The notes under the pieces are model-generated. The model did no database searches. It worked only from the letters and a program-made list of their open reading frames with translations, and had not been told where the DNA came from. This document shows positions 20,741 through 29,118 of a stretch of 64,000 bases of DNA, piece by piece. The stretch is from Cupriavidus taiwanensis (GTDB lineage Bacteria > Pseudomonadota > Gammaproteobacteria > Burkholderiales > Burkholderiaceae), in assembly GCF_900250115.1 (NCBI RefSeq), contig NZ_LT984803.1, positions 1,887,583-1,951,582 on the forward strand. The letters are read 5' to 3'. A program made the position numbers and the translations under genes. The stretch's first letter is position 1. Each line of letters begins with the position of its first letter.

Positions 20741-22222
20741 TCAGGCCGCCGGCGCCGGCCGCGGCCGGATGCGCCAGGCCGCCAGCATCGCGCTGGCGAT
20801 CACCACGCCGACCGCGAGGAAGGTTTCATCGAAGGCGCGGATGCGCGCCGCCTGCAGCGCGCTGTCGCCGGCCTGGCCGAGCAATGCGCCATGCTCGGCC
20901 AGCCGCCACTGCAGCCCCACCCCGGCCAGGCTCACGCCGATGGCGCCACCCAGTTGCCGCAGGAAGTTGATGCAGCTGGAACCCTGCGCGATCAGCGTAA
21001 AGTCCACGCCGCGCATCGCGCCCAGCGTCAGCGATGGCAGGATGCAGCCCAGGCCGATCCGCCCCAGCACCGCCAGCCCGACCAGCACCAGGTAAGGCGT
21101 CGCGCGCGAGCCCAGCGCCATCAGCAGGAACGACAGCGACAGCAGCGCCAGCCCGAACGACACCTGGATATGCGGCGCGATCCGGTGCGTGAAGCGCCCC
21201 GCCACCGCAATCGTCAGCGCCAGCACCACGCCCGCCGGGAACAGCACCAGGCCGGCGCGCGATGGCGTGTATTCCAGCGCCATCTGCATATAGATTGGCA
21301 ACAGGTAGGTCGAGCCGAACAGGCCCGCGCCATAGATGAAGGCCACCACCGCGCCGGCCGCGAACTGGCGGTAGCTGTACAGCCGCATGTTCATCAGCGG
21401 GTACGCCGCGCGCAGCTGCCACATCACGAACGCCGCCAGCATCAGCACGCCGAAGCCTGACAGCGCCAGGCCCGCGGCGACGCTCTCGCGCAGCTCGACC
21501 ACGCCGTTGAGCAGGCTGACCGTGGCGATGCCGGCCAGGCCCAGCCCGCGCCAGTCCAGCGGCTGGCGCTCGCCCATCATGATCGAGTCCACCGCCATGA
21601 AGCGGCGTGCCATCAGCACGGCCAGCAGCGTCAGCGGCACCACCACGAAGAAGATCGAGCGCCAGCCGAAGGCCTCGACCAGGAAACCGCCCAGGCTCGG
21701 CCCCAGCGCCGGCGCCAGCACCACGCCGAAGCCGAACATGCTGATTGCCTTGCCCTGCTCGCGCTCTTCAAAGACCCGCAGGATCAGGATGTTGGGCAGC
21801 GGCTGCATGATGCCCGCGGCGATGCCCTCGGCCACGCGCATGGCGATCATCACGCCGTAGGTGGGCGAGAAACCGCCCACCAGCCCGCCCGCGCCCAGCA
21901 GCAGCGACGCGCCCAGGAAAGTGCGCCGCAGCCCGTAGCGGTTCAGCAGCCACGGGGTCAGCAGCATCGACAGCGTCATCGCGATCATGAAGCTGGCCGC
22001 GACCCATTGCGCGCGCTCCTGCCCCAGCGCGAAATGCCGGCTCAGGTCGGGAATGGCCACATTGACGATGGTGGACGAGACGATCGACGAGATCGTGCCC
22101 AGCATCAGCGTCGCCAGCACCAGCCAGCGCAGCCGCTCGCCATAGCGCGCACGCAGCGACTGCCGGGTCGGCAGACCCGACTGCTGACCGGAACCCTCCG
22201 GCGTGGCGGGGCCCTCGCTCAC
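20741..22222 (-). CDS. DHA2 family MFS efflux transporter (EmrB/QacA type)
   Basis: 493 residues with about 14 membrane segments, typical of the 14-helix drug:H+ antiporters. The N-terminal TIVNVAIPDLSRHF and WVAASFMIAM segments and the GFGVVLAPALGPSLGG antiporter motif C are visible. No membrane-fusion protein gene adjoins it, so it may work alone. It overlaps the DUF1857 gene by 4 nt, so the two are co-expressed. Its substrate is unknown. Confidence 0.88.
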   Translation of the reverse strand: MSEGPATPEGSGQQSGLPTRQSLRARYGERLRWLVLATLMLGTISSIVSSTIVNVAIPDLSRHFALGQERAQWVAASFMIAMTLSMLLTPWLLNRYGLRRTFLGASLLLGAGGLVGGFSPTYGVMIAMRVAEGIAAGIMQPLPNILILRVFEEREQGKAISMFGFGVVLAPALGPSLGGFLVEAFGWRSIFFVVVPLTLLAVLMARRFMAVDSIMMGERQPLDWRGLGLAGIATVSLLNGVVELRESVAAGLALSGFGVLMLAAFVMWQLRAAYPLMNMRLYSYRQFAAGAVVAFIYGAGLFGSTYLLPIYMQMALEYTPSRAGLVLFPAGVVLALTIAVAGRFTHRIAPHIQVSFGLALLSLSFLLMALGSRATPYLVLVGLAVLGRIGLGCILPSLTLGAMRGVDFTLIAQGSSCINFLRQLGGAIGVSLAGVGLQWRLAEHGALLGQAGDSALQAARIRAFDETFLAVGVVIASAMLAAWRIRPRPAPAA

Positions 22223-22689
22223 CCCAGCCGCCCGGTGTCGGCGATCTCGCGGATCTTGCGGACGGTGTCGATGTCGGCCGCGTGATAGGCGGACTTGACG
22301 ATCTCGGCGTAGCGGTCGTCGCCGCTGGCATCGACGGCCGGCATGGTGGTGTCGTAGATGAAGCGCAGCAGCAGCGCGCCCGGACCCGGGGTCTCGATCG
22401 CCATGGTGAGGGTGCCGCCGGCATGCTCGGCCGTGGCCGCGGTTTCATAGCGCACCAGCCGGCGCGGCTCGTAGACCACGTGATCCTCGATCGAGGCTTC
22501 GCCGAAATGCAGCACGCGGTCGATCCAGTTGTCGCCGCGGCCCACCACTTCGGCGCGATCCAGACCCAGCACGAAAAGCTCGGGAGATTCGGCGCGCAGC
22601 ACCAGGCCCTGCCACACTTGCTCGGCCGTCAGCGGTTCCAGCTGCGGGTTGCCCGGATCATTGATCTCCACCAAGTGCTCAAAACGCAA
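22219..22689 (-). CDS. DUF1857 (SRPBCC-like) family protein
   Basis: 156 residues of the DUF1857/AtaL-like group, with an SRPBCC (Bet v 1-like) hydrophobic-pocket fold by family knowledge. The N-terminal MRFEHLVEIND and LTAEQVWQGLV segments are typical. The start is a TTG at 22689 with GGGAGAG 5-6 nt upstream. The gene is followed by the MFS exporter with a 4-nt overlap, so it could bind the exporter's hydrophobic substrate, but this is speculation. No enzymatic residues can be named. Confidence 0.8.
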   Translation of the reverse strand: MRFEHLVEINDPGNPQLEPLTAEQVWQGLVLRAESPELFVLGLDRAEVVGRGDNWIDRVLHFGEASIEDHVVYEPRRLVRYETAATAEHAGGTLTMAIETPGPGALLLRFIYDTTMPAVDASGDDRYAEIVKSAYHAADIDTVRKIREIADTGRLG

Positions 22690-22854
22690 CTTAACTCTCC
22701 CATTTGCAATAAGTCGATATTATGAAGTCTCCGCGTATTCGCGAGACCTTTTTGTCTGCGCACTGCAACATGGGCCAAGCCGCCCTCCCAGCTATCGGCA
22801 GGATCGCGCCGCCTGGAGTCTTCCGCACCAACGCCGCGCCCGGCTGAAACATCA

Positions 22855-22877
22855 CTCCTGACAGCAGCTGTCAGGAG
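22855..22877. promoter_or_regulatory. Perfect 23-bp palindrome upstream of the VOC gene
   Basis: Arms CTCCTGACAGC and GCTGTCAGGAG (11 bp each, no mismatch) around a single A, about 50 bp before the VOC gene's ATG. No T-tract follows, so it is unlikely to be a terminator; it has the size and symmetry of a repressor operator. Confidence 0.6.
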
Positions 22878-22928
22878 ACCCGGCGCACAATGCGGCCGCT
22901 TTCACACGGAACGCTGCAGGAGGCTGTG

Positions 22929-23336
22929 ATGGAGTTGCTGATCAATATCGATGTCGACGACCTGGCGCGCGGCATCGATTTCTACGCGCAGGGGCTGGGA
23001 CTGCGGCTGGGCCGCAAGCTGTTCGACGGCGCCGTCGCCGAAATGCTGGGCGGCAATGCCCCGATCTACCTGCTCGCCAAGCCGGCGGGCACGCGCCCGA
23101 CCACGCGCGGCGCGACCCGGCGCGACTATCGCCGCCACTGGACCCCGGTTCACCTCGATTTCGTCGTCGCCGACCTGGAGCAGGCCATCGAACGCGCGCT
23201 CGACGCCGGCGCCGAAATCGAGGACTGGCCGCAGGAGTTCGCCTGGGGCCGGCAGGCCACGCTGTCGGACCCGTTCGGGCACGGGCTGTGTTTTATCGAA
23301 TGGAAGGGCCGGGGCTACGCGACGGTCGCGGACTGA
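22929..23336 (+). CDS. VOC family (glyoxalase/bleomycin-resistance fold) protein
   Basis: 135-residue vicinal-oxygen-chelate protein built of two beta-alpha-beta-beta-beta modules: INIDVDDLARGIDFYAQGLG at the start, then HLDFVVADLEQAIERAL and SDPFGHGLCFIEW. Metal-ligand candidates are H in VHLDF and E in CFIEW. The substrate cannot be told from sequence. The ATG at 22929 has AGGAGG a few nt upstream. It stands alone behind a perfect palindrome, opposite the DUF1857-exporter pair. Confidence 0.85.
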   Translation: MELLINIDVDDLARGIDFYAQGLGLRLGRKLFDGAVAEMLGGNAPIYLLAKPAGTRPTTRGATRRDYRRHWTPVHLDFVVADLEQAIERALDAGAEIEDWPQEFAWGRQATLSDPFGHGLCFIEWKGRGYATVAD

Positions 23337-23502
23337 GCTGGCCGCCGCGCACGGCGCCGGCGTTTTCGGACCATTCGCCTGTTGCCGGCTGCGCCGGGAT
23401 GTCACATTTCCATGCAGGGTCGTGCCCGCCTGTTTCCTTGATGCCCGCGACGTAATAACATTGTGCTGACGCCAGTACTGGCCACACCATGAGCAACAAG
23501 AC

Positions 23503-23751
23503 ATGAAGGCAACGATCCGCAAGATGGGCAACTCGCAAGGTGTCCTGATTCCCAAGGCAATCCTGGCACAGCTGGGTCTGGAGAATGAAGTGGAAATGGA
23601 AATCGTGAATGACACGCTGGTGCTGCGCCGGCCCCGGCAGGCACCGCGGCAAGGCTGGGCGGAAGCCAGCCGGCAGATCGCCGCGACCGGCGACGATACC
23701 CTGGTGCTGGGCGACCTGCCCAACGCCGACGACGCGGAGCTGAAATGGTAG
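23503..23751 (+). CDS. mazE: MazE/AbrB-type antitoxin
   Basis: 82 residues with an N-terminal SpoVT-AbrB DNA-binding swapped hairpin (KATIRKMGNSQGVLIPKAIL) and a C-terminal acidic tail (DLPNADDAELKW) of the kind that wraps the toxin. It binds its own promoter and neutralises the neighbouring MazF-like ribonuclease. The 7-nt overlap with the toxin gene is typical of such pairs. Confidence 0.9.
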   Translation: MKATIRKMGNSQGVLIPKAILAQLGLENEVEMEIVNDTLVLRRPRQAPRQGWAEASRQIAATGDDTLVLGDLPNADDAELKW

Positions 23752-24065
23752 CGCGCGGCGACGTCTGGCTGGTCGCGCTCGACCCCACCGTCGGCAGCGA
23801 GATCGAGAAGACGCGCCCGTGCGTCATCCTGTCGCCGCCCGAGATGCACGACTACCTGCGCACCGTAATGGTGGCGCCGATGACCACCGGCAGCCGCCCG
23901 GCACCGTTTCGCATTCCGGTGACCTTCCAGCGCAAGACCGGCCTGATTCTGCTGGACCAGCTGCGCACCGTCGACAAGTCCCGGCTGGTGAAGCGGGCAG
24001 GCGGCCTGAGTGACCGCACCGTGGCGGACACCTTGCGGACCTTGCGTGAAGTGTTTGCGGACTGA
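23745..24065 (+). CDS. mazF: MazF/PemK-type endoribonuclease toxin
   Basis: 106 residues with the conserved start RGDVWLVALDPTVGSEIEKTRP, including the catalytic Arg in TRPCVILS, and the middle VAPMTT with a conserved Thr. Such toxins cut mRNA at short specific sequences and arrest growth when the antitoxin is degraded. It overlaps mazE by 7 nt. All core elements are present, so the toxin is probably functional. The cleavage sequence cannot be read from the gene. Confidence 0.92.
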   Translation: MVARGDVWLVALDPTVGSEIEKTRPCVILSPPEMHDYLRTVMVAPMTTGSRPAPFRIPVTFQRKTGLILLDQLRTVDKSRLVKRAGGLSDRTVADTLRTLREVFAD

Positions 24066-24268
24066 GCCGCGGCGCGGGGGCATTTAATGCCGGCGGACGG
24101 GGACACCCTGGCCACATAAGCTTATGAAAAAGAAATAGACGCCAGAATCGTCCGCACTACGCCATCCGCACGCAATTGCGTTAATCTGTGCCCTCGCTCC
24201 GGACAGGCGATCCCTGCCCAGCGATTGCCTCTCACTCGCCACATCACAACAAGTTCTTCACCATTCCT

Positions 24269-25078
24269 ATGCGCACGTCTTTGATCAAGCGTCTGGCGGC
24301 AGCAGTGTCCGCCGTGGGTTTTATCGCCGCCGGCAGTGCCGCGGCCCAGGAACAGACCATCCGTGTCGGCACGGTCAGCGGACCGGACGCCGAAGTCTGG
24401 CAAGTGGTCCAGAAGGTAGCCAAGCGCAATGGCCTGAACCTGAAGGTGATCGAGTTCAACGACTACGTGCAGCCCAACGCCGCGCTCGACGCCGGCGACC
24501 TGGACGCCAACAGCTTCCAGCACCAGCCCTATCTGGACAGCCAGGTGAAGCAGCGCGGCTACAAGATGCAGAGCGTGGGCTACACCTATATCTCGCCGCT
24601 GGGCATCTACGCGAAGAACCTGAAGTCGCCCAAGGACCTGCCGCAGGGCGCCAGGGTGGCGGTGCCCAACGATCCTTCCAATGAAAACCGCGCGCTGCTG
24701 TTGCTGCAGGCGCAAGGCGTGATCAAGCTGAAGGCCGGCGCCGGCACCAACGGCTCCAATGCCACGCCGCTGGACGTGGCCGAGAACCCCAGGAAGCTGA
24801 AGATCGTGGAACTCGACGCGGCCCAGCTGGCGCGCGCACTGCCCGATGTCGGCGCCGCCGTGATCAATACCAACTACGCGCTCGCCGCCGGCCTGCAGCC
24901 GACCAGGGACGCGATCGCGCTGGAGGACATCCACAGCCCCTACGCCAACATCATCGTGGTGCGCACCCAGGACAAGGACAAGCCGTGGGTCAAGAAGCTG
25001 GTGGCCGCGTACCAGTCGGAAGACGTGCGCCAGTTCATGAAGGCGCAGTACAAGGGCGCGATGGTGCCGTCGTTCTGA
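24269..25078 (+). CDS. metQ: MetQ/NlpA family D-methionine-type binding protein
   Basis: 269 residues of the NlpA lipoprotein family, which bind methionine or related amino acids for the MetNI importer. A signal peptide ends at about GSAAAQEQT; no lipobox Cys is visible, so the protein appears to be soluble periplasmic rather than lipid-anchored. Core motifs include EFNDYVQPNAALDAGDLDAN, FQHQPYL and PNDPSNENRAL. No metN or metI gene lies next to it, so it is an orphan component that may serve a transporter elsewhere. The methionine specificity is by family only. Confidence 0.88.
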   Translation: MRTSLIKRLAAAVSAVGFIAAGSAAAQEQTIRVGTVSGPDAEVWQVVQKVAKRNGLNLKVIEFNDYVQPNAALDAGDLDANSFQHQPYLDSQVKQRGYKMQSVGYTYISPLGIYAKNLKSPKDLPQGARVAVPNDPSNENRALLLLQAQGVIKLKAGAGTNGSNATPLDVAENPRKLKIVELDAAQLARALPDVGAAVINTNYALAAGLQPTRDAIALEDIHSPYANIIVVRTQDKDKPWVKKLVAAYQSEDVRQFMKAQYKGAMVPSF

Positions 25079-25094
25079 TTGCAGGCGGTCGCTC

Positions 25095-25129
25095 CGACCA
25101 CTGCTGAGCGTGGTCGCCAAAGTTTTTTT
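25095..25129 (+). terminator. Possible terminator of metQ
   Basis: A 7-bp stem (CGACCAC / GTGGTCG) with an 8-nt loop, then a T7 run starting 6 nt after the stem. The gap before the T-tract makes it a weak candidate. Confidence 0.5.
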
Positions 25130-25150
25130 GCACGGCGCCCGCGCAAGGGC

Positions 25151-25178
25151 TTGCAAATTCCGCCGCCTTCGGTAGAAT
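25151..25178 (+). promoter_or_regulatory. Promoter of tRNA-Leu
   Basis: TTGCAA (25151-25156) and TAGAAT (25173-25178) with 16-bp spacing, 16 bp before the tRNA 5' end. Both boxes are close to sigma-70 consensus. Confidence 0.65.
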
Positions 25179-25194
25179 TCGCGGCTCACCACCT

Positions 25195-25281
25195 GCCCAG
25201 GTGGCGGAATTGGTAGACGCACTAGGTTCAGGTCCTAGCGGTGGCAACACTGTGGAGGTTCGAGTCCTCTCCTGGGCACCA
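25195..25281 (+). tRNA. tRNA-Leu(CAG)
   Basis: 87-nt cloverleaf including an encoded CCA end. The acceptor stem GCCCAGG pairs with CCTGGGC; the anticodon stem CTAGG/CCTAG encloses the loop TTCAGGT with anticodon CAG. A long variable arm (class II) and the T-arm GAGGTTCGAGTCCTC are present. It has its own promoter and terminator. No attachment-site duplicate of its 3' end was seen in the window. Confidence 0.97.
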
Positions 25282-25290
25282 CGATTTAAG

Positions 25291-25319
25291 AAGGGGTCTG
25301 CGCATGCAGACCCCTTTTT
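25291..25319 (+). terminator. Terminator of tRNA-Leu
   Basis: An 11-bp perfect stem (AAGGGGTCTGC / GCAGACCCCTT) with loop GCAT, followed by T's; starts 10 bp after the tRNA. Confidence 0.92.
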
Positions 25320-25333
25320 CATATCCGCCCCGA

Positions 25334-25359
25334 AAGCAAAGCGCTTGAGCGCTTTGCTT
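25334..25359. repeat. Perfect inverted repeat after tRNA-Leu terminator
   Basis: Arms AAGCAAAGCGC and GCGCTTTGCTT (11 bp, no mismatch) with loop TTGA. No T-tract follows on either strand. Function unknown. Confidence 0.7.
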
Positions 25360-25491
25360 CGCTGCGTCGAAGTCCTTCCATCATTCAGTCCTTCTATCAT
25401 TCGCCGCCCGGCGATCGATCGCATACAGTAGTTCTACCTGGCGCGACACTGCCGTGCCATGGCCTGTTCCGCGTCATAACGGAGAACTACC

Positions 25492-27048
25492 GTGGGCAAA
25501 CTGCAAGAGCGTCGCCGTTTCCTGGGAGCCGCGCTGGGCGGCCTGCTGGTCCCGGCGCTGCCGGCGTGCGGCGGCGGCGACGACGAACCACCCAAGCCCA
25601 CGCCACCCGAGCCGGTTCCCCCGGCGCAGATCACGCAGGCCATCGCCCAGCTCGACCAGCTGGTCGCCGATCTGATGGCCAGTTCGCGCGTGCCCGGCAT
25701 GGCGGTCGCCGTGGTGCGCGGCAATCAGACCGTTTATGCGAAGGGCTTCGGTCGGCGGCTGGTGACCGACCCCGCGCCGGTCGATGCCGACACCGTGTTC
25801 CAGCTGGCGTCGGTGTCGAAGTCCATCGGCGCCACGGTGGTGGCGCGCCAGGTCGGGCGCGGCGGCATCGGCTGGGATACGCCGGTGCGCACGCACCTGC
25901 CCTGGTTCACGCTGGCCGATGCCGAAGTCTCGGCGGCCGTCACCATCGGCGACCTCTACGCCCATCGTTCCGGCCTGCCGGACCACGCCGGCGACCGTCT
26001 CGAGGACATGGGCTACGACCGCCAGCAGGTGCTGACGCGCCTGCGCTTCCTGCCGCTGCATCCGTTGCGCGCGGTCTACGCGTACACCAACTTCGGCATG
26101 ACCGCCGCCGCCGAAGCGGTTGCCGTCGCCGCCGGCACCGACTGGGCCACGCTGTCGGAACAGGCGCTCTACCAGCCGCTGGGCATGACGCGCACCAGTT
26201 CGCGCTACGCCGACTTTGCCGCGCGCGACAACCGCGCGCTCGGCCACGTGCGGATCAACGGCAACTGGGTGCAGGGCGCGGCGCGGATGCCCGATGCGCA
26301 ATCGGCTGCGGGCGGCGTCAGTGCGTCGGTCAACGACATGGCCAAATGGCTGGCGCTGCTGCTCGCCAGGGGCGAGTATGGCGGGCAGCGGGTGGTCGAC
26401 GCCGCCGCACTGGCGCCGGCCCTGAGCCCGCAGATGCAGAGCAACCCGCCCGCCGGGGGCCGCCCCGCCGGCTACTATGGCTATGGCTTCAATGTCGGCA
26501 CCACCGAACTGGGCCTGACCTCGCTCAACCACTCCGGCGCCTTTGCCCTGGGCGCCGCCACCAGCTTCATGGCGGTGCCGGAACTCGACCTGGCAATCGT
26601 GACGCTGACCAACGCGCAGCCCATCGGCGTGCCGGAAACCCTGAGCGCCCAGTTCTTCGACCTGGCGCAATACGGCGCCATCCGCCGCGACTGGGGCAAG
26701 ATCTATGGCGATGCGCTGGCACCGCTGCTGGAGCCGGAAGGCCGGCTGGTGGGACAGCCACGCCCCGCCAGTCCGCTGCCGGCGCGCGCGCTGTCGACCT
26801 ACACCGGCACCTACCGCAACGACTACTACGGTCCGCTGCAGGTCGCCGACCAGGGCGGCACGCTGGTGATGACGCTGGGCGCGACGCCGCTGGTGCTGCC
26901 GCTGAGCCACTGGGACGGCGATATCTTCACCTTCACCCTCGACAATGAAAACGCCATGCCGGGCACGATCTCGCAGGCCGCCTTTTCCAGCGACCGGGTC
27001 TGGCTCGAGTTCTACGACCACGAGGGCCTGGGCATGTTCGTGCGCTAG
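25492..27048 (+). CDS. Serine hydrolase of the class C beta-lactamase fold, Tat lipoprotein
   Basis: 518 residues. The N-terminus RRRFLGAALGG is a twin-arginine signal and LPAC places the lipid-modified Cys at residue 26, so the protein should be exported folded and anchored to a membrane. The catalytic set of the family is present: S107-V-S-K110, Y198-T-N200 and a late NHSG. A C-terminal lipocalin-like domain (about 425-518) follows the catalytic domain, as in many esterases and D-amino-acid peptidases of this group. The start is a GTG at 25492 preceded by GGAGAA. True beta-lactamase activity is unlikely; the substrate is unknown. Confidence 0.87.
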   Translation: MGKLQERRRFLGAALGGLLVPALPACGGGDDEPPKPTPPEPVPPAQITQAIAQLDQLVADLMASSRVPGMAVAVVRGNQTVYAKGFGRRLVTDPAPVDADTVFQLASVSKSIGATVVARQVGRGGIGWDTPVRTHLPWFTLADAEVSAAVTIGDLYAHRSGLPDHAGDRLEDMGYDRQQVLTRLRFLPLHPLRAVYAYTNFGMTAAAEAVAVAAGTDWATLSEQALYQPLGMTRTSSRYADFAARDNRALGHVRINGNWVQGAARMPDAQSAAGGVSASVNDMAKWLALLLARGEYGGQRVVDAAALAPALSPQMQSNPPAGGRPAGYYGYGFNVGTTELGLTSLNHSGAFALGAATSFMAVPELDLAIVTLTNAQPIGVPETLSAQFFDLAQYGAIRRDWGKIYGDALAPLLEPEGRLVGQPRPASPLPARALSTYTGTYRNDYYGPLQVADQGGTLVMTLGATPLVLPLSHWDGDIFTFTLDNENAMPGTISQAAFSSDRVWLEFYDHEGLGMFVR

Positions 27049-27120
27049 CGGTCCGGACGGCATTGCGTATCGGGTCAGTATCGGGTCGGCATCGATCCGG
27101 CATCGATCCCTTCACGGAGG

Positions 27121-28005
27121 ATGGACATGTGCAGACACCTTGCAAAGCTTCTCGCCGCCGTCGCCACGCTGTGCGCCTTGCTCGGCGGCTGTGCCGCGCC
27201 CACCCCGCCGGCGGACCCGCCGCGCCCGGTCGCGCCCGGCCAGCCCGCCGCGGGCAAGGCGGAAGTGCTGTGGCTGGGCCAGGCCGCCACGCGCATCACC
27301 ACGCCGGGCGGCAAGGTCATCGTGATCGACCCTTGGCTGACCAACAACCCGAAAACCCCGACCGGCTTCAAACAACTGTCCGCGCTCGGCAAGGTCGACC
27401 TGATCCTGGTCACGCATGCCCATAATGACCATCTGGGCGATACCCCGGCGCTGGCCCGGCTGACCAACGCACCGGTGTACAACGGCGGCGGCCTGGGGCG
27501 GGCGCTGGTCAGCCTGGGCCTGGTGCCCGAGGCGCAGGTACAGCGCTTTGGCAAGAGCGGCACGGTCATGCCATTTGGCCCGGCGGGCCCGAAGATCACG
27601 GCGGTGCATGCGGAGCACTCGTCGGAACTGGCGCTGAAGAACCCGGCCACCGGCAAGGACGAAACCCACTATGGCGGCGAGCCGGTGGGCTACATCATCG
27701 AACTGGAGAACGGCTTCCGCATCTGGCACATGGGCGACACCGGGCTGTTCGGCGACATGCGCCTGATCGGCGAGATCTACAAGCCGGACCTGGTGCTGAT
27801 CCCGATCGGCGGGCATTCCACCATGGCACCGCAGGATGCCGCGATCGCCGTGCGCGACCTGATCCGGCCCCGCTTCGCGATCCCGATCCACTACCAGACC
27901 TCGGCGCAAGCGAGCGGCACGCCGGAGCAGTTCCGGACGGCGCTGGGCGCTGGTGCCGCGACCAGCGTGATCGTGCCGCAGCCGGGCGAGAAGGTCGACT
28001 TCTGA
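27121..28005 (+). CDS. Metallo-beta-lactamase-fold hydrolase, lipoprotein
   Basis: 294 residues. The lipobox LGGC puts the anchored Cys at residue 24, followed by a Pro-rich linker and a UlaG/YtkL-like metal-dependent hydrolase domain. The metal motif THAHNDHLG (H99, H101, D103, H104) and later HAEHSS, WHMGDTGLFGD and IPIHY supply the ligands of a binuclear site. It follows the beta-lactamase-like lipoprotein on the same strand after 72 bp, so the two envelope hydrolases may be co-expressed. The substrate is unknown. Confidence 0.87.
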   Translation: MDMCRHLAKLLAAVATLCALLGGCAAPTPPADPPRPVAPGQPAAGKAEVLWLGQAATRITTPGGKVIVIDPWLTNNPKTPTGFKQLSALGKVDLILVTHAHNDHLGDTPALARLTNAPVYNGGGLGRALVSLGLVPEAQVQRFGKSGTVMPFGPAGPKITAVHAEHSSELALKNPATGKDETHYGGEPVGYIIELENGFRIWHMGDTGLFGDMRLIGEIYKPDLVLIPIGGHSTMAPQDAAIAVRDLIRPRFAIPIHYQTSAQASGTPEQFRTALGAGAATSVIVPQPGEKVDF

Positions 28006-28014
28006 GCGGCGGCG

Positions 28015-29118
28015 TCAGCCGATGCGGTAGCGCCGGATCACGTCGGGGTCCGGGTCGATGCCCAGGCCGGGGCCCGCGGGTAGCGCGATCATGCCGTCGC
28101 GCGGCACCACGGCATCGCCAAGCACTTGCGCGGCCATGTCGAAGTACCGCCATTCGATCATGGCGCCGGCATCGCCCAGCGCCGCGGTGGCATGCATGGC
28201 GGCCAGCAGCCCGGGGCCGTCGTAGAAGGTATGGACCATCACCTGCGCGTTGTGCACCCTGGCCAGGGCAAAGACATCGCGCAAGGCGCTGATGCCGCCC
28301 ATCTTGGCCGGGCTGGGCTGCACCACATCGACGGCACCCATGCCGAGCAGGTGCTCGAACTCCAGCAGCGTGGTCGCATTCTCGCCGGCCGCGACCGGAA
28401 TCGCGCAGCGCCGGCGCAGCGCTGCCAGTCCGGCGTAGTTCTCGGGTGGCCACAGCGGCTCTTCCAGCCACCTCAGCGACAAGGGCTGCAGGGCGCGGAC
28501 CATGTCGATGGCCTCATGCAGCGTCCACGGGCAATTCGTATCCAGCGTGAGCTCGATATCCGGGCCCGCCGCCGCGCGCGCGGCACGGATCACGGCCAGG
28601 TCGACCTCATGCAGCTTCAGGCTGCGGTAGCCATCGGCAATGGCGCGCCTGACGTTGACCGCGATCGCTTCGGCATCGCCATAGCGGATCAGGCTGGCAT
28701 AGGCCGGCAGCTGCTCGCGCCGCGCACCTCCGAGCAGCCGGTAAACGGGCAGGCCGGCCGCCTTGCCGCACAGGTCCCACAGCGCGATGTCGAGCGCCGA
28801 CAGCGCGTAGAACAGCGGCCCGCTGCGTCCGAACACATGGAACCTGCGCTGCAGGTCGAGGCTGATCGCATCGATCCCGGTCGCGTCACGGCCGATGCAG
28901 GCCGGCGCCAGCATCTGCTCGATCGCGGCCCTGGCCGCCGGAACGCCGACAAAGCCGAAGGTTTCGCCCCAGCCGACCAGGCCGTCATCGGTGCTTACCT
29001 TGAGCAGCAGCGAATCGGCGGCCTGCATGCCCGCCCCGCCCCAGACACCCGCGGCCGAAACCCCGCCGACCGTGAATGGAATGCGCAGGACGATGGCTTC
29101 GATGCTGGCGACCTTCAT
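28015..29118 (-). CDS. Mandelate racemase/muconate-lactonizing-type enolase superfamily enzyme
   Basis: 367 residues. N-terminal capping domain followed by a TIM barrel. Metal ligands are visible as D193 (TLDTN), E219/E220 (WLEEP) and E246 (AAGEN). On the acid/base side there is K168 with H170 in SLKLHEV, where most relatives have KxK, and H296 in VMVHTF. It likely racemises, cycloisomerises or dehydrates a carboxylic acid; the substrate cannot be assigned. AAGGAG lies before the ATG at 29118. It ends 10 bp from the convergent metallo-hydrolase gene. Confidence 0.85.
   Translation of the reverse strand: MKVASIEAIVLRIPFTVGGVSAAGVWGGAGMQAADSLLLKVSTDDGLVGWGETFGFVGVPAARAAIEQMLAPACIGRDATGIDAISLDLQRRFHVFGRSGPLFYALSALDIALWDLCGKAAGLPVYRLLGGARREQLPAYASLIRYGDAEAIAVNVRRAIADGYRSLKLHEVDLAVIRAARAAAGPDIELTLDTNCPWTLHEAIDMVRALQPLSLRWLEEPLWPPENYAGLAALRRRCAIPVAAGENATTLLEFEHLLGMGAVDVVQPSPAKMGGISALRDVFALARVHNAQVMVHTFYDGPGLLAAMHATAALGDAGAMIEWRYFDMAAQVLGDAVVPRDGMIALPAGPGLGIDPDPDVIRRYRIG

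Noticed and set aside
23503..24065. Part of a larger defence island
   Set aside because: Neighbours are a VOC protein and metQ; no other defence genes are seen.
25195..25281. Integration site of a genomic island at tRNA-Leu
   Set aside because: No integrase gene and no second copy of the tRNA 3' end within the window.
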